Assembly: GCF_015708085.1 (NCBI RefSeq)
Contig: NZ_JADNYM010000003.1
Coordinates: 77,775-141,774, forward strand
Direction of reading: 5' to 3'
From: Arthrobacter terrae
Lineage (GTDB): Bacteria > Actinomycetota > Actinomycetes > Actinomycetales > Micrococcaceae
Length of the DNA: 64,000 nucleotides
Shown: piece after piece, positions 43,505 to 52,990 of the stretch
Position numbering within the stretch: position 1 is the stretch's first letter
Layout: each line of letters starts with the position of its first letter
Translations under genes and position numbers: made by a program
Notes under the pieces: model-generated
What the model saw: the letters and a program-made list of their open reading frames with translations, nothing else
Database searches by the model: none
What the model was told of the DNA's origin: nothing

Positions 43505-44440
43505 TCAGCTGATTTCCACTGATGGGGTGCCCGCGGTTTGCGGGACGTCGGGTGCGGTAGGTCCGGGGGGCGCGGGCGGATCGTCGGGCGGGAAGACGAC
43601 GTCGAACGCTTCAACCCGCCGGTTGGGGACGGTGGTGGGAGATTCCAGATGCACGGCCCCGGAGGGCAGCAGTGCCGCGCCGCCGCAGACATTCATGACT
43701 TTCCATTGTGCGGCCACGTCTTCGCCGGAATGATCCGGCGGTAGCCGCGGCCAGAAGTTGAAGCCACCGCAGGCCAGCAGCGCTCGGCGATCGAAAAGTA
43801 CGCATCCGCCGACCCACGCGATCCGGTAGGCAAGCCATTCGTCCGGCCCCAGCTTCAGCGAAGCCGCTAAATGCGCCGGATTCGCTGCATTGTGCAAAGG
43901 CCAGCGTTGGAAGGCCGGCTCCGTGCGTCGAATGTGTTCCGGCTGGACGGGTCCATCCCAGGGTTCAAAAGTGGCCTGCTCTTCGGGGCGGATGTCAGCC
44001 AGGTGGCTCAGGCCCTGAACCGCCATTCCGATGAAACCGCAGCCCAACGATCGCAGAGCATCATCCATTCGGCTCATGGAGCCCGGTTCCAGCCACACAT
44101 CATTGTCCAGAAACAGCACACGCGGTGCCGTGGTCAGGCCCAGCAGGTATTGCCGGTGTTCGGCCATGCCACGGCGCGGGAGGTGGCGGTAGGTGCGGAC
44201 GCTGCGCCCCTGCACCTGCAGAACGCGGATCATGGCCGCTACCGCAGGATGCTCCCAGTCCGCGGTGCTATCGCTTTGATCGCTTATGCACACGCCAAAC
44301 CGGGGACCGTCCTGAGCAGCTAGTCCGGCCAGCACGACAGCCAATTCGGCTGGCCTGCCGCGGGTGGGGATCAGCACAGCTATATCCGGATCTGCAGGTT
44401 CCGGTTCGGCTGCCCACTGCGCGGCGGTCCGCCTGCTCAT
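43505..44440 (-). CDS. Family 2 glycosyltransferase
   Basis: 311 residues from ATG 44440 (GGAA six bases upstream); GTG 44452 is an alternative. N-terminal strand VLIPTRGRPAELAVVLAGL, metal-binding LFLDNDVWLEPG (about 110), acceptor region VGGCVLFDRRALL, and HSGEDVAAQ near residue 225 show a GT2 fold. No membrane helix; the C-terminus is a proline-rich tail. It lies two bases or so after a small hydrophilic gene and before DUF2795, so the four genes look like one stress-associated operon. Substrate unknown. Confidence 0.83.
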   Translation of the reverse strand: MSRRTAAQWAAEPEPADPDIAVLIPTRGRPAELAVVLAGLAAQDGPRFGVCISDQSDSTADWEHPAVAAMIRVLQVQGRSVRTYRHLPRRGMAEHRQYLLGLTTAPRVLFLDNDVWLEPGSMSRMDDALRSLGCGFIGMAVQGLSHLADIRPEEQATFEPWDGPVQPEHIRRTEPAFQRWPLHNAANPAHLAASLKLGPDEWLAYRIAWVGGCVLFDRRALLACGGFNFWPRLPPDHSGEDVAAQWKVMNVCGGAALLPSGAVHLESPTTVPNRRVEAFDVVFPPDDPPAPPGPTAPDVPQTAGTPSVEIS

Positions 44441-44454
44441 ACCGGGTTCCACGC

Positions 44455-44652
44455 TTATGCGTCGTCCTGGGGCTCTGCGGCCAGGCCAATTGCTTCCTGT
44501 ACCTCAGGACCGTCGGTGCTGTCCGGGAACGGCTCGGTTTCCCGACCGTCTTCGACGTGGTCCGAATGGCCATCCCGCGTCAGGTTCCGGGCTCCGTGCT
44601 TCATTTCGTCGTCGAGCCGTGCGCTGTGTTTATCGCTGCCACGTTCGGTCAT
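44455..44652 (-). CDS. Small hydrophilic actinobacterial protein
   Basis: 65 residues from ATG 44652, with AGGAGG eight bases upstream. The start MTERGSDKHSARLDDEMKH followed by an acidic tail resembles a widespread but uncharacterised actinobacterial small-protein family (recalled, not searched). No signal or membrane segment; probably disordered. It is the first gene of the operon with the glycosyltransferase, DUF2795 and DUF892. Confidence 0.7.
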   Translation of the reverse strand: MTERGSDKHSARLDDEMKHGARNLTRDGHSDHVEDGRETEPFPDSTDGPEVQEAIGLAAEPQDDA

Positions 44653-44792
44653 GATGCATTCCTCCTCTACCGGCTCCACCGAGCTGAAATGCAAGGCGAA
44701 AGCGGTCCTTCAACGCTAACACTAAGTATGCTTGTAAGAGCGTTGTTGGCTGGAAATTTGCGGCGCCAGGGCAAGTCGGAAGGGGATATGAA

Positions 44793-45002
44793 ATGGACCG
44801 GAACGAGGCAGGAAAAGATGCGGACCGCGCCCACGGCGAGGCGCCGGCGGAGGGAGCGGACCCGGATGCGCAGGACGGCAGTACCGCGGAAGGGGACGTC
44901 CGTCAGCATTCGCAGCAGGCGGCGGAGGGGGACGACGACAACGACAACGGGTCCGACGGCGGCAAAGGACAAGAACCAGCAGCAGATAAGCCGGAGGGCT
45001 GA
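44793..45002 (+). CDS. Small acidic disordered protein
   Basis: 69 residues, almost only Asp, Glu, Gly, Ala, Gln and Lys, without hydrophobic segments. GGAAGGGG lies eight bases before the ATG. Divergent from the operon at 44652. No family recognised. Composition resembles short stress-related disordered proteins, but coding status rests only on the ribosome binding site and frame. Confidence 0.45.
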   Translation: MDRNEAGKDADRAHGEAPAEGADPDAQDGSTAEGDVRQHSQQAAEGDDDNDNGSDGGKGQEPAADKPEG

Positions 45003-45159
45003 CGTCTTAGCGGAGCGGGGGCAGCAGCGAGGATCAAAACAGTCCACATAATGAGACGGCTTATCCACTGAGCGGACATGTGGTTCTAGTATTAGCTTCT
45101 GATCCTCGCTCAACGCCGGGCTGCCAACTGGCGCGACCGGCCGCATGAAAGTCGGTTCC

Positions 45160-46569
45160 ATGAGCAGCACCAAGACGGTTTCCGAACCCGTCATTCCCAA
45201 GGCAAACACCCGCGGACGGGTTATCCTCGCCAGCCTGGTCGGCACAACCATCGAATTCTACGACTTCTACGTCTATGCCACAGCTGCTGTACTCGTCTTC
45301 CCGAAACTGTTCTTCCCGAATGCGGACAGCACCACGCAGCTGCTGAGTTCCTTCGCCATCTTCGGAGTGGCCTTCGTGGCACGCCCTGTCGGATCCGTCT
45401 TGTTCGGCCATTTCGGTGACAAGTTCGGCCGAAAGGGCACCTTGGTGGCGTCCCTCCTTACGATGGGGATTGCGACCTTCCTCATCGGCTGCCTCCCGAC
45501 AGCGATCGTCCCCGGCTGGACGTTCCTGGCACCGGCGATGCTGGTGCTGCTGCGCTTCGCGCAGGGCCTGGCCCTGGGCGGGGAGTGGAGCGGTGCGGCC
45601 CTATTGGCCACCGAAAACGCCCCGGCCGGCAAACGCGCCATCTGGGGTACGTTCCCGCAGATGGGCGCGCCGATCGGCTTCATTATTGCCAACGGACTCT
45701 TCCTGATCCTGAACCTGACGCTGACCACTGCGCAGTTTGCGGCGTGGGGCTGGCGTATTCCATTCCTGCTCAGCGCCATTATGGTGATCATCGGGCTGTA
45801 CGTCCGGCTCAAACTGGTGGAAACCCCCGCGTTCCAAAAAGTGCTGGATGAAGGTGAAGTGTCCAAGTTGCCGGTCGGTCGGGTCTTCCGCACCAGCTGG
45901 CAGCCGCTGATCCTGGGGACGTTCATCATGTTGGCCACCTATGTGCTGTTCTACCTGATGACTACGTTCACGCTGACGTACGGTACGGCTGCCGCGACGC
46001 TGGATGCGGCGAAGGCAGCGGCACTCAAAGCGGGGAAACCGATGTCGCAATCGGCCATCGACGCTTGGGTGCCGGGGCTTGGTTACAGCCGCAACGACTT
46101 CCTGCTGATGCTCATTGTGGGAGTGGTATTTTTCGGTATCTTCACGCTGGTGGCCGGACCGCTGGCGGAAAAGTACGGGCGGCGGAAATCGCTGATAGTG
46201 ATTACGTCGGCTATTTTCGTCTTTGGCTTCACGTTTGTGCCGCTGTTCAGCGCGGGCTTCATTGGCACCCAGGGACTGTTGATCATTGGTTTCATCCTGA
46301 TGGGACTGACCTTCGGCCCGATGGGTGCGCTGCTGCCGGAACTGTTCCCCACTAACGTCCGCTACACGGGTTCGGCGGTCAGCTACAACCTCTCCAGCGT
46401 CCTGGGCGCAGCCGTGGCGCCGTTCATCGCCGTGGCTCTCTGGCAGGGAGCACACGGCAGCACCTTCCTGGTGGGCGTTTACCTCAGCGCGATGGCGGTC
46501 CTGACGTTGATCGCGTTGTTCCTGATGAAGGAAACCAAGGATCTGGACTACAACGCGAACGTCAGCTAG
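45160..46569 (+). CDS. MFS transporter, metabolite:H+ symporter (MHS) type
   Basis: 469 residues from ATG 45160; ATG 45145 is an equal option, both with weak ribosome binding sites. Twelve membrane helices. The start GTTIEFYDFYVYATAAVLVF and loop GHFGDKFGRKGTL (MFS motif A) with LRFAQGLALGGEWSGA are typical of MHS members such as ProP, KgtP and ShiA, importers of compatible solutes, dicarboxylates or aromatic acids. A second motif-A copy, GPLAEKYGRRKSL, lies after helix 8. Substrate cannot be fixed. Convergent with accA across a strong hairpin. Confidence 0.88.
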   Translation: MSSTKTVSEPVIPKANTRGRVILASLVGTTIEFYDFYVYATAAVLVFPKLFFPNADSTTQLLSSFAIFGVAFVARPVGSVLFGHFGDKFGRKGTLVASLLTMGIATFLIGCLPTAIVPGWTFLAPAMLVLLRFAQGLALGGEWSGAALLATENAPAGKRAIWGTFPQMGAPIGFIIANGLFLILNLTLTTAQFAAWGWRIPFLLSAIMVIIGLYVRLKLVETPAFQKVLDEGEVSKLPVGRVFRTSWQPLILGTFIMLATYVLFYLMTTFTLTYGTAAATLDAAKAAALKAGKPMSQSAIDAWVPGLGYSRNDFLLMLIVGVVFFGIFTLVAGPLAEKYGRRKSLIVITSAIFVFGFTFVPLFSAGFIGTQGLLIIGFILMGLTFGPMGALLPELFPTNVRYTGSAVSYNLSSVLGAAVAPFIAVALWQGAHGSTFLVGVYLSAMAVLTLIALFLMKETKDLDYNANVS

Positions 46570-46602
46570 CCCCGCCGGCTAGCCCCGCCTAAAAGCCGAC
46601 GT

Positions 46603-46649
46603 GTGCGCTTAGTGGAGCTGAAAGTCCGTTTCAGCCCCGCTAAGCGCAC
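46603..46649. terminator. Strong bidirectional hairpin terminator
   Basis: Arms 46603-46623 and 46629-46649 form a stem of about 20 pairs with one mismatch, one G-U pair and the loop GTCCG, between the convergent MFS and accA genes. One of the most stable inverted repeats in the window. Confidence 0.8.
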
Positions 46650-46663
46650 CTATCGATGTTAGG

Positions 46664-48472
46664 TCAGTCCTCGATCGTGGCCAGGACGGCGCCGGCGGCG
46701 ACCGTGTCGCCCGGGAGAGCGGCGAGACCGGTGACAGTACCGGAGCGGTGCGCGGTAAGCGGCTGTTCCATCTTCATGGCCTCCAGCACCACCATCAGGT
46801 CCCCTTCGGCCACAATATCGCCGTCCGCTACGGCCACCTTGACGATGGTTCCCTGCATCGGGGAGGTCAACGAATTACCGTTGGCTGACGCCGGGGTTGA
46901 GCTGCGCCGCGCGGACTTCTTCTTTGACTTGCCGTTGGCCGCCGAGGACCCTGCTCCCGAGGACCGGGTGCTGCCAACCAGGGAAGCAGGGAGCACCACC
47001 TCCAGCCGTTTGCCGCCCACCTCGACGACGACGCGCTGCCGGTCGTCGTCGTCGCCGGTTCCCGAACCTGTTCCGCCCGGGACAAACGCCGGGATGGTGT
47101 TGTTGAATTCGGTTTCGATCCATCTGGTGTGCACGGAGAACGGAAGGCCGTCCGACGGCGCAAAGGCCGGGTCGGCGACGACGGCCCGGTGGAACGGCAG
47201 GGCAGTGGGCATGCCGGTAATTTCCATCTCGGCCAGAGCACGTGCGGCGCGCTGCAGCGCCTGCTCACGGGTGGCTCCCGTGACGATTAACTTAGCCAGC
47301 AGCGAATCGAAGTTCCCGCCGATCACCTCGCCCGCCTCAATGCCGGCATCAACTCGCACACCGGGGCCGCTGGGCAGCTTCAGCGTTTCGACTGTGCCCG
47401 GTGCCGGCATGAAATTCCGGCCCGGGTCCTCGCCGTTGATCCGGAATTCGAAGGCATGGCCGCGGATTGGCGGATCCACGTAGCCCAGTTCCTCGCCGCG
47501 GGCCAGTCGGAACTGCTCCCGGACCAGGTCCAGGCCGGACACTTCCTCGGATACCGGATGCTCCACCTGCAGGCGTGTGTTGACTTCCAGAAAGGAAATG
47601 GTTCCGTCCATGCCGACCAGGAACTCACAGGTTCCGGCGCCCTGATAATGGGCTTCCTTCAGGATTGCCTTGGACGCTTCGTACAGCCGCGCGTTCTGCC
47701 CGGCGCTCAGGAACGGCGCGGGCGCCTCTTCGACCAGCTTTTGGTTGCGGCGCTGCAGTGAGCAGTCGCGGGTGGAAATCACGACGACGTTGCCGGCGGC
47801 GTCTGCTAGGCACTGCGTTTCGACGTGGCGGGGGGAGTCCAGGTAACGCTCCACAAAGCACTCACCGCGGCCGAACGCAGCAACGGCCTCGCGGACGGCC
47901 GATTCGTAGGCCTCAGGAATTTCGCCGCGGTCACGGACAACCTTTATGCCGCGTCCGCCGCCGCCGTAGGCCGCCTTAATGACCAGCGGCAGACCGAACT
48001 CGGCCGCGAAATCCAGTACCTCCTGGGCTGAGCCGACCGGGTCCTTCGTGCCGGGGGCCAGCGGGGCGCCGACCTTCTCAGCGATGTGTCTGGCCCGTAC
48101 CTTGTCACCGAGGGAAGCAATCGCTTCCGGAGACGGCCCGATCCAGATTAGTCCCGCGTCGATAACGCGGCGGGCAAAATCGGCGTTTTCGGACAGAAAA
48201 CCATAGCCGGGGTGGATCGCATCGGCGCCGGAGGATGCGGCGGCGTCAAGAATCTTCTCCATGACCAGATAAGATTCCGCGGCGGTGCTGCCGCCCAGGG
48301 CGTAGGCCTCGTCAGCCAGCCGGACATGCAGCGCGTTGCGGTCCGGCTCCGCATAGACCGCAACCGACGCGACCCCTTCATCGCGGGCAGCGCGGATGAT
48401 GCGGACGGCAATCTCCCCGCGGTTGGCAATAAGCACCTTGGTGATGACCTCGGCTGGTGGTGAAATTCTCAC
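46664..48472 (-). CDS. Acyl-CoA carboxylase alpha subunit (biotin carboxylase + BCCP)
   Basis: 602 residues from GTG 48472, with GAAGGAG six bases upstream. Biotin carboxylase domain at about 10-455 ([24 protein letters not shown]-grasp [29 protein letters not shown]), a linker with low-complexity Ser/Lys (about 500-525), and a biotin carrier domain at about 530-602 with the biotinyl lysine in [11 protein letters not shown]. It makes carboxybiotin for acetyl-, propionyl- or methylcrotonyl-CoA carboxylation; the beta subunit gene is not in the window. A 25-bp inverted repeat lies about 90 bp upstream. Confidence 0.93.
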   Translation of the reverse strand: MRISPPAEVITKVLIANRGEIAVRIIRAARDEGVASVAVYAEPDRNALHVRLADEAYALGGSTAAESYLVMEKILDAAASSGADAIHPGYGFLSENADFARRVIDAGLIWIGPSPEAIASLGDKVRARHIAEKVGAPLAPGTKDPVGSAQEVLDFAAEFGLPLVIKAAYGGGGRGIKVVRDRGEIPEAYESAVREAVAAFGRGECFVERYLDSPRHVETQCLADAAGNVVVISTRDCSLQRRNQKLVEEAPAPFLSAGQNARLYEASKAILKEAHYQGAGTCEFLVGMDGTISFLEVNTRLQVEHPVSEEVSGLDLVREQFRLARGEELGYVDPPIRGHAFEFRINGEDPGRNFMPAPGTVETLKLPSGPGVRVDAGIEAGEVIGGNFDSLLAKLIVTGATREQALQRAARALAEMEITGMPTALPFHRAVVADPAFAPSDGLPFSVHTRWIETEFNNTIPAFVPGGTGSGTGDDDDRQRVVVEVGGKRLEVVLPASLVGSTRSSGAGSSAANGKSKKKSARRSSTPASANGNSLTSPMQGTIVKVAVADGDIVAEGDLMVVLEAMKMEQPLTAHRSGTVTGLAALPGDTVAAGAVLATIED

Positions 48473-48561
48473 ACGGGACTCCTTCTATTCCTTTCGGAGC
48501 CTAGCGCGGATTTGAGGTTTTAACTCACGCACCATGCCGTTTCTGTGCCGCTGTGCTGAAT

Positions 48562-48586
48562 TTTTTGTAGAGACCCTACAAAAAAC
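48562..48586. promoter_or_regulatory. 25-bp inverted repeat upstream of accA, operator
   Basis: TTTTTTGTAG (48562-48571) and CTACAAAAAA (48577-48586) form a perfect 10-bp dyad around five bases in the region between divergent accA and the M20 gene. Its AT-rich sequence stands out from the GC-rich surroundings and suits a dimeric repressor or activator. Confidence 0.65.
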
Positions 48587-48744
48587 CCAATGTGTTCGGA
48601 TTTGGGTCGTCGTGATCCGAGGTTCCTGCCCCCAACATTGCGAAAGGACACCGTCGGCTGGAATCATGGCCATTATGCCGCCAGCGGACCTGCTGCTTTC
48701 CAGCGCCGGCCCGTCCATCACCGGATTTGGAGTTTCTGATCGTC

Positions 48745-49988
48745 ATGACAACCGCAACGCAGGCACTAATGCCGCTGGCAGAGGTATATCAGGATCTGCA
48801 CCGGAACCCCGAACTTTCGTTCCAGGAGACCCGGACTGCCGGCATCATCGCTGAGCGACTGCGGCACCTTGGCTATGAGACAACCACCGGGGTGGGCGGT
48901 ACCGGAGTTGTCGGGCTGCTGCGCAATGGCGACGGGCCCACCGCCCTGCTCCGGGCGGATATGGATGCGCTCCCGGTCCTGGAGAAAACCGGGCTTGCCT
49001 ACGCCAGCACCGTGACAGGGAAGGCCCCGGGCGGAAATGATGTTCCCGTCATGCACGCCTGCGGCCATGACGTGCACGTGACGTGCCTGCTCGGGGCGGC
49101 GGGCGTCCTGGCGGCCGAACGCGCGAGCTGGGCCGGAACGCTCATGCTGGTCTTCCAGCCGGCCGAAGAGCTCGCCGGCGGCGCGCAGGCCATGATCGAC
49201 GACGGCCTGTTCGGACGTTTCGGCGCCCCGGACGTAGTGCTGGGCCAACACGTGGCACCCTTCCCGGCAGGGATGTTGGCGGCACAACCGGGCGTCGCCT
49301 TTGCCGCCGCGGATTCTCTGACTATCCGGCTGATCGGCCGCGGTGCCCACGGATCCCGACCCGAGACATCCGTGGACCCGATCGTGCTGGCCGCAGCCAC
49401 AGTGCTCCGCCTGCAGACCATCGTCTCCCGCGAGGTGGCAGGCAGCGAGGCAGCAGTCCTGACCATCGGAGCCATCCGTGCCGGAACGGCCGGGAACATC
49501 ATCCCCAAGAGGCCGAACTTAAACTGAGCATCCGCTCGTTCAGCACATCTGTGCGGGAACGGGTCCTGGCGGCAGTGGAACGGATTGTCCGCGGCGAGGC
49601 CATCGCGGCGGGAGCTACCACGGATCCGATAATCACCGCCGACGCCGGCTTTCCGGCAGTAGTGAATGATCCGGCGGCGCTGGAACGCACGGTGGCGGCG
49701 TTCAACGAAACGTTCGGTGCAGGCCGGGTCGTGGTGCCGGGCCCGGTCACCGGTAGCGAAGACGTGGGCCTGCTCGCCACGGCAGCGGGTGCCCCGCTGG
49801 CCTTTTGGCTGCTCGGCGGCGCGGATCCGGCACTGTTCAGCACCGGAGATGCCACAGATCCCGCTTTACGCGCTATTCCTTCTAACCACTCACCGCTTTT
49901 CGCGCCGGTCATTGAACCGACGCTCAGCGTGGGAGTGGCGGCATTGGCGGCAGCCGCGAGAGCGTGGCTGCCGCCTCTGCGAGACTGA
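48745..49988 (+). pseudogene. M20 amidohydrolase broken by a one-base frameshift
   Basis: The 5' part (ATG 48745) encodes a zinc amidohydrolase of the M20/HipO type: HACGHDVH with metal ligands, FQPAEE, and GRGAHGSRPE. At about 49507-49508 one base is missing before GAG of an expected EAELKLSIRSFS, so the frame stops at 49527, while the correct frame continues from 49509 to 49988 (VIEPTLSVGVAAL) and is typical for the family's second half. Without the gap the protein would be about 414 residues, normal size. Either a recent pseudogene or a sequence error. It would have hydrolysed N-acyl amino acids. Confidence 0.85.
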
Positions 49989-50100
49989 CCAGCTGCAATT
50001 GAGCGGGACCGGCTCTGCTGTTGACACATCGGCGACGTGAAGGCGGTGTAGCCGGCTCAGACACTTGCGGAAGAGGCCAGCACAGCGCCGCCCATGCGCG

Positions 50101-50983
50101 CTAGTGGCGGCCCTGGCCCGTCTGCTCCGGTAGTACCCGGGACCAGCCGAAGTTGGCGCGCAGCACGCGGTTCCATCGGTTCGCCGGCAGCTCCGGGTGC
50201 AGCAGAGCAATACCCAGACAGTACTTACTCATACTGACCGGGCGTATTCCCATGGAGGCAAGCGCCTGGTCTGCAGCACCGAAGCCATCCATTGTTTTCG
50301 TTTCCACCACCACCAGATCGGGAAGCTTCATCGGCTGGTCCAGACTGCCGAAAACAAGGTCTACGTCGCAGGTCAGCCGCTCCTGGGTTATTGGGTTCAC
50401 CAGGGTGCCGCGGGTGTAGTTGGTGGCCAGCGACGGTTGCAGGCGGGGCAGGGCCAGCCCGTAGTCGGCGTTAAGCTGCGCGGCCAGAAATTCCTCTGCC
50501 GCCGCCGTCAGCCTGGAGCTGTCCTGAAGCTGTCCTGAAGCTGGTAGGGCATCCGGTGTTTGACCGTTTGGCCGCGCTGACCCTTGAATTTCACTTCAAA
50601 CATGCACAGTCCGCTGTCCACATATGTCCGGGTGCGCACCTTGTATCGCCGCCGTCGTCCTTGGCGGTGTGCGCGGAATTGCTCCAGCTCCGGTGTGTCA
50701 AAATATACCGATTCGTACTCGAACACCCGCCGGGGACCGATCTCCAGGGCCCGGAAATCCTTACCGAGCAAAGCTGCCAGCCGGGTGAGCTCGTCGGGGA
50801 AAGCAGGAATTTGCGGTCCACCCTGGTCTGCAGAGCCGCCTCGCTCATCACCTCTGCCAGAAGGATCGGCTCGCGTTCGGCCGCCACCGCAGCCAGGCTA
50901 CCTAATGATTCGGAGCGGAGGTCCTGCCCTGTGCCGGCGGCCTGCGCCAGCGGGGCGGTCCGGGGACTGAGACCTGCGCTCAT
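50101..50983 (-). pseudogene. VTC-domain (polyphosphate polymerase-like) gene with two frameshifts
   Basis: Starting at ATG 50983, overlapping the DUF4956 stop by ATGA, three frames are needed. Frame 1 gives ALQTRVDRKFLLSP, then a base is missing near 50793-50794. Frame 2 gives LLGKDFRALEIGPRRVFEY, YESVYFDTPELEQFRAHRQ and VRTRTYVDSGLCMFEVKFKG, the VTC core. An 11-bp tandem duplication (50519-50540) then shifts to frame 3, LTAAAEEFLAAQLNADYG to CDVDLVFG and VVVETKT. Removing the duplication restores PYQLQDSSRLTAAAEEF exactly. VTC domains bind or make polyphosphate. DUF4956 upstream is its usual partner. Confidence 0.88.
50519..50540. repeat. 11-bp tandem duplication inside VTC gene
   Basis: CTGTCCTGAAG occurs twice directly (50519-50529 and 50530-50540). 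The extra 11 bases shift the reading frame; deleting one copy restores a continuous VTC-family frame. Confidence 0.92.
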
Positions 50984-51600
50984 CGTTTGATCCTCTCCCG
51001 CTCGAACAGAAGCCGGGTCGACCGCGGACCAGCGGCGGGGCCGACGGCGCAGAAGGGCGCGCACCTGAAGCGGACATCGACCACAGTGAGGTCACGAACG
51101 GTGTCCAGCTCAAGCACCACGGTTCGCAGAATCCTGGCATTCAGCAACACTCCCAGCGCCGCGTGCAGCTGCTGCTCCACCGGGTATGCGGCGTCCAAAG
51201 TCACCGTCTGGCGCCGCGTGCCTGCAGCGAACCGTGGATGGTCGGCGAAAAACATGACGATGACCAGAGCCGCAGATACCGCGGGTGAGAACCAGAAAGG
51301 ATCCGGATGCAGCCCGTTAATCAGTCCGATCGCCAGGGACATGAAGTAGTACGCCACTTCCTCCTGGGTGAGCGTGTCAGAGCGGAGCCGGATGATGGAC
51401 AGAATACCGAACAGTCCCAGGCCCAATCCCAGGCCGGCATCGTTGCCGGACAGCAGCATCGTCACCGCCATGATGCCGACGTTCAGGGACACATAGGCTA
51501 ATACCAGATCGCGGCGAAAGTGTCGGCGGAAGTAGACAGCAAAGACCAAAATACTGATGGCCGCAATGTCTGCAGCGGCCGCGAGCCATAGATTGAGCAT
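50980..51600 (-). CDS. DUF4956 membrane protein
   Basis: 206 residues. Four membrane helices (about 3-22, 34-52, 56-70 and 86-120 including a re-entrant part) with the signature GLGLGLGLFGILSIIRLRSDTLTQEEVAYYF, then a cytosolic alpha/beta domain. DUF4956 proteins accompany VTC-domain and CotH genes in many bacteria; a link to polyphosphate or surface phosphate metabolism is inferred. It is intact although its coupled VTC partner is broken. Transcribed leftward, 165 bp after maf. Confidence 0.88.
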   Translation of the reverse strand: MLNLWLAAAADIAAISILVFAVYFRRHFRRDLVLAYVSLNVGIMAVTMLLSGNDAGLGLGLGLFGILSIIRLRSDTLTQEEVAYYFMSLAIGLINGLHPDPFWFSPAVSAALVIVMFFADHPRFAAGTRRQTVTLDAAYPVEQQLHAALGVLLNARILRTVVLELDTVRDLTVVDVRFRCAPFCAVGPAAGPRSTRLLFERERIKR

Positions 51601-51765
51601 TGAATCACTCTGCTACCTCAGCGCCGGGTGCGAAGCGGATGGGCCAGAGATAAGTGGACTATAAACTACTCCGGGCCGATAAGCCCATGCGTATTAGTAG
51701 GTGCTCGGCGGGTACCGCACCTGTGGCCAACGTGTGGCTTTGCGCCAGGAGTGGTCTGCGGCGGC

Positions 51766-52422
51766 TTACGTCCAGAATTCGGTGATACCGACGCCGGTGC
51801 TGGCGAGCAGTTCCCGCAGGGTGGAAATGGAAAGTCCCACGACCGTGTGGGGGTCTCCATTGATGCCGGTGATGAAAGACCCGCCCAGAGAATCAAGGGT
51901 GAATGCCCCGGCCACCTGCAGAGGTTCGCCGGTGGCGATATAAGCGTCGATCTCGGCTTCGGTCATGGCGGCGAAGCGCACTTCAGCGGAGGCTACTGTC
52001 CCAATCGTGGCAGCCGAGCCGGCGGAGGCACCCGCGCCGGGGACGCCGTCGTCGGCTGTTTCCCTGTTGTCCACAAGCCAGTGCCCGGTGTGCAGCACCC
52101 CTGTTCCACCGCTCATCCTTCGCAGCCGATCGCGCGCGACGGCGGCTTCGTAGGGTTTGCCGTAAGCCTTGCCGTCGAATTCGAAAACCGAATCGCAGCC
52201 GAGCACCAGCGCGCCGTCCGCCTCGTCCAGGGCCGCGACGGACTCGGCCTTCGCCCGGGCCAGCAACAAGGCCGTGTCATGAGAATCGGTAATCCCGTAG
52301 CGGGCGGTGACCGCGTCCTCGTCGACATCGGAGACCAGCACGCGGTGGGCAATGCCGGCGTTGGAGAGCAATTGGGTGCGGGCAGGGGAAGCGGAGGCCA
52401 AAATGAGGCGTAGATCGGTCAT
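51766..52422 (-). CDS. maf: Maf-type nucleotide pyrophosphatase
   Basis: 218 residues from ATG 52422. Maf proteins hydrolyse non-canonical or canonical NTPs (dTTP, UTP, m7GTP) to monophosphates. Motifs are LILASASPARTQLL at the N-terminus, KAES, LGCDSVFEFDGKAYGKP and the C-terminal GGSFITGINGDPHTVVGLS. A loop GAGASAGSAATIG (about 130-143) is longer than usual. In actinobacteria maf often lies close to acyl-CoA carboxylase genes, as here, though two broken genes separate them. Confidence 0.92.
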   Translation of the reverse strand: MTDLRLILASASPARTQLLSNAGIAHRVLVSDVDEDAVTARYGITDSHDTALLLARAKAESVAALDEADGALVLGCDSVFEFDGKAYGKPYEAAVARDRLRRMSGGTGVLHTGHWLVDNRETADDGVPGAGASAGSAATIGTVASAEVRFAAMTEAEIDAYIATGEPLQVAGAFTLDSLGGSFITGINGDPHTVVGLSISTLRELLASTGVGITEFWT

Positions 52423-52527
52423 GCACTCAAGCCTAAACTGGACCGGGAGCAGCAAAGAATGACCGAGGTGAGTGTCATGGTTCGGAATCCGAATTCCGCA
52501 GGCCCGAAAATCCCGCGCTGATTTACC

Positions 52528-52932
52528 TCAGGGCGAGTCGATCAGGCGGGACCTGATCAGGAAGCGGACACCCTCGGGTGCCTCGACCGAGAATCCGCTG
52601 CCGCGGCCGGGCACCACGTCCACGGTCAAATGCGTGTGGCTCCAGTTCTTGAACTGCTCCCCGGACATCCAGAACTCCAGGGGTTTGCTGACCGGGGGCT
52701 CCGCCAGCTCAAAGCGGCCCAGCAGCACGTCCTGGTCCCCGGTCAGGAATTCGCCGGCCGGGAAGCACATCGGCGAGGAACCATCGCAGCAACCGCCCGA
52801 CTGATGGAACATCAGCGGCCCGTGCCGCTGCCATAAAAGCAGCAGAAGGTCCACGGCGGCGGCCGTCAGCGCCACGCGGGATTCAGTCTCCGCGGGGAGC
52901 GTAATACTGGCGTCGAGCAGCGCAGCGGCCAT
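52528..52932 (-). CDS. DUF779 protein
   Basis: 134 residues. LLLLLWQRHGPLMFHQSGGCCDGSSPMCF with paired cysteines, then VDVVPGRGSGFSVEAPEGVRFL, are typical of DUF779, which is nearly always encoded directly after an acetaldehyde-type dehydrogenase, as here (58 bp). The cysteine cluster may bind metal or act in redox protection of the enzyme (inference). Confidence 0.92.
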   Translation of the reverse strand: MAAALLDASITLPAETESRVALTAAAVDLLLLLWQRHGPLMFHQSGGCCDGSSPMCFPAGEFLTGDQDVLLGRFELAEPPVSKPLEFWMSGEQFKNWSHTHLTVDVVPGRGSGFSVEAPEGVRFLIRSRLIDSP

Positions 52933-52990
52933 CGTCGTCGTCCTTCCTATTTTTGAACTGCAGCGAATCGTTTGCGGCGGGAAGAATGGC

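Noticed and set aside
48485-48721. 78-residue minus-strand frame between accA and the M20 gene
   Set aside because: It runs across the AT-rich dyad and promoter region, has no ribosome binding site and no recognisable motif.
49500-49530. Programmed -1 frameshift in the M20 gene
   Set aside because: No convincing slippery heptamer or downstream structure is seen and the family does not use recoding; a missing base explains it better.
52480-52520. tRNA-like stretch GGTTCGGAATCCGAATTCC
   Set aside because: It resembles a T-arm, but no acceptor stem or cloverleaf could be built around it.
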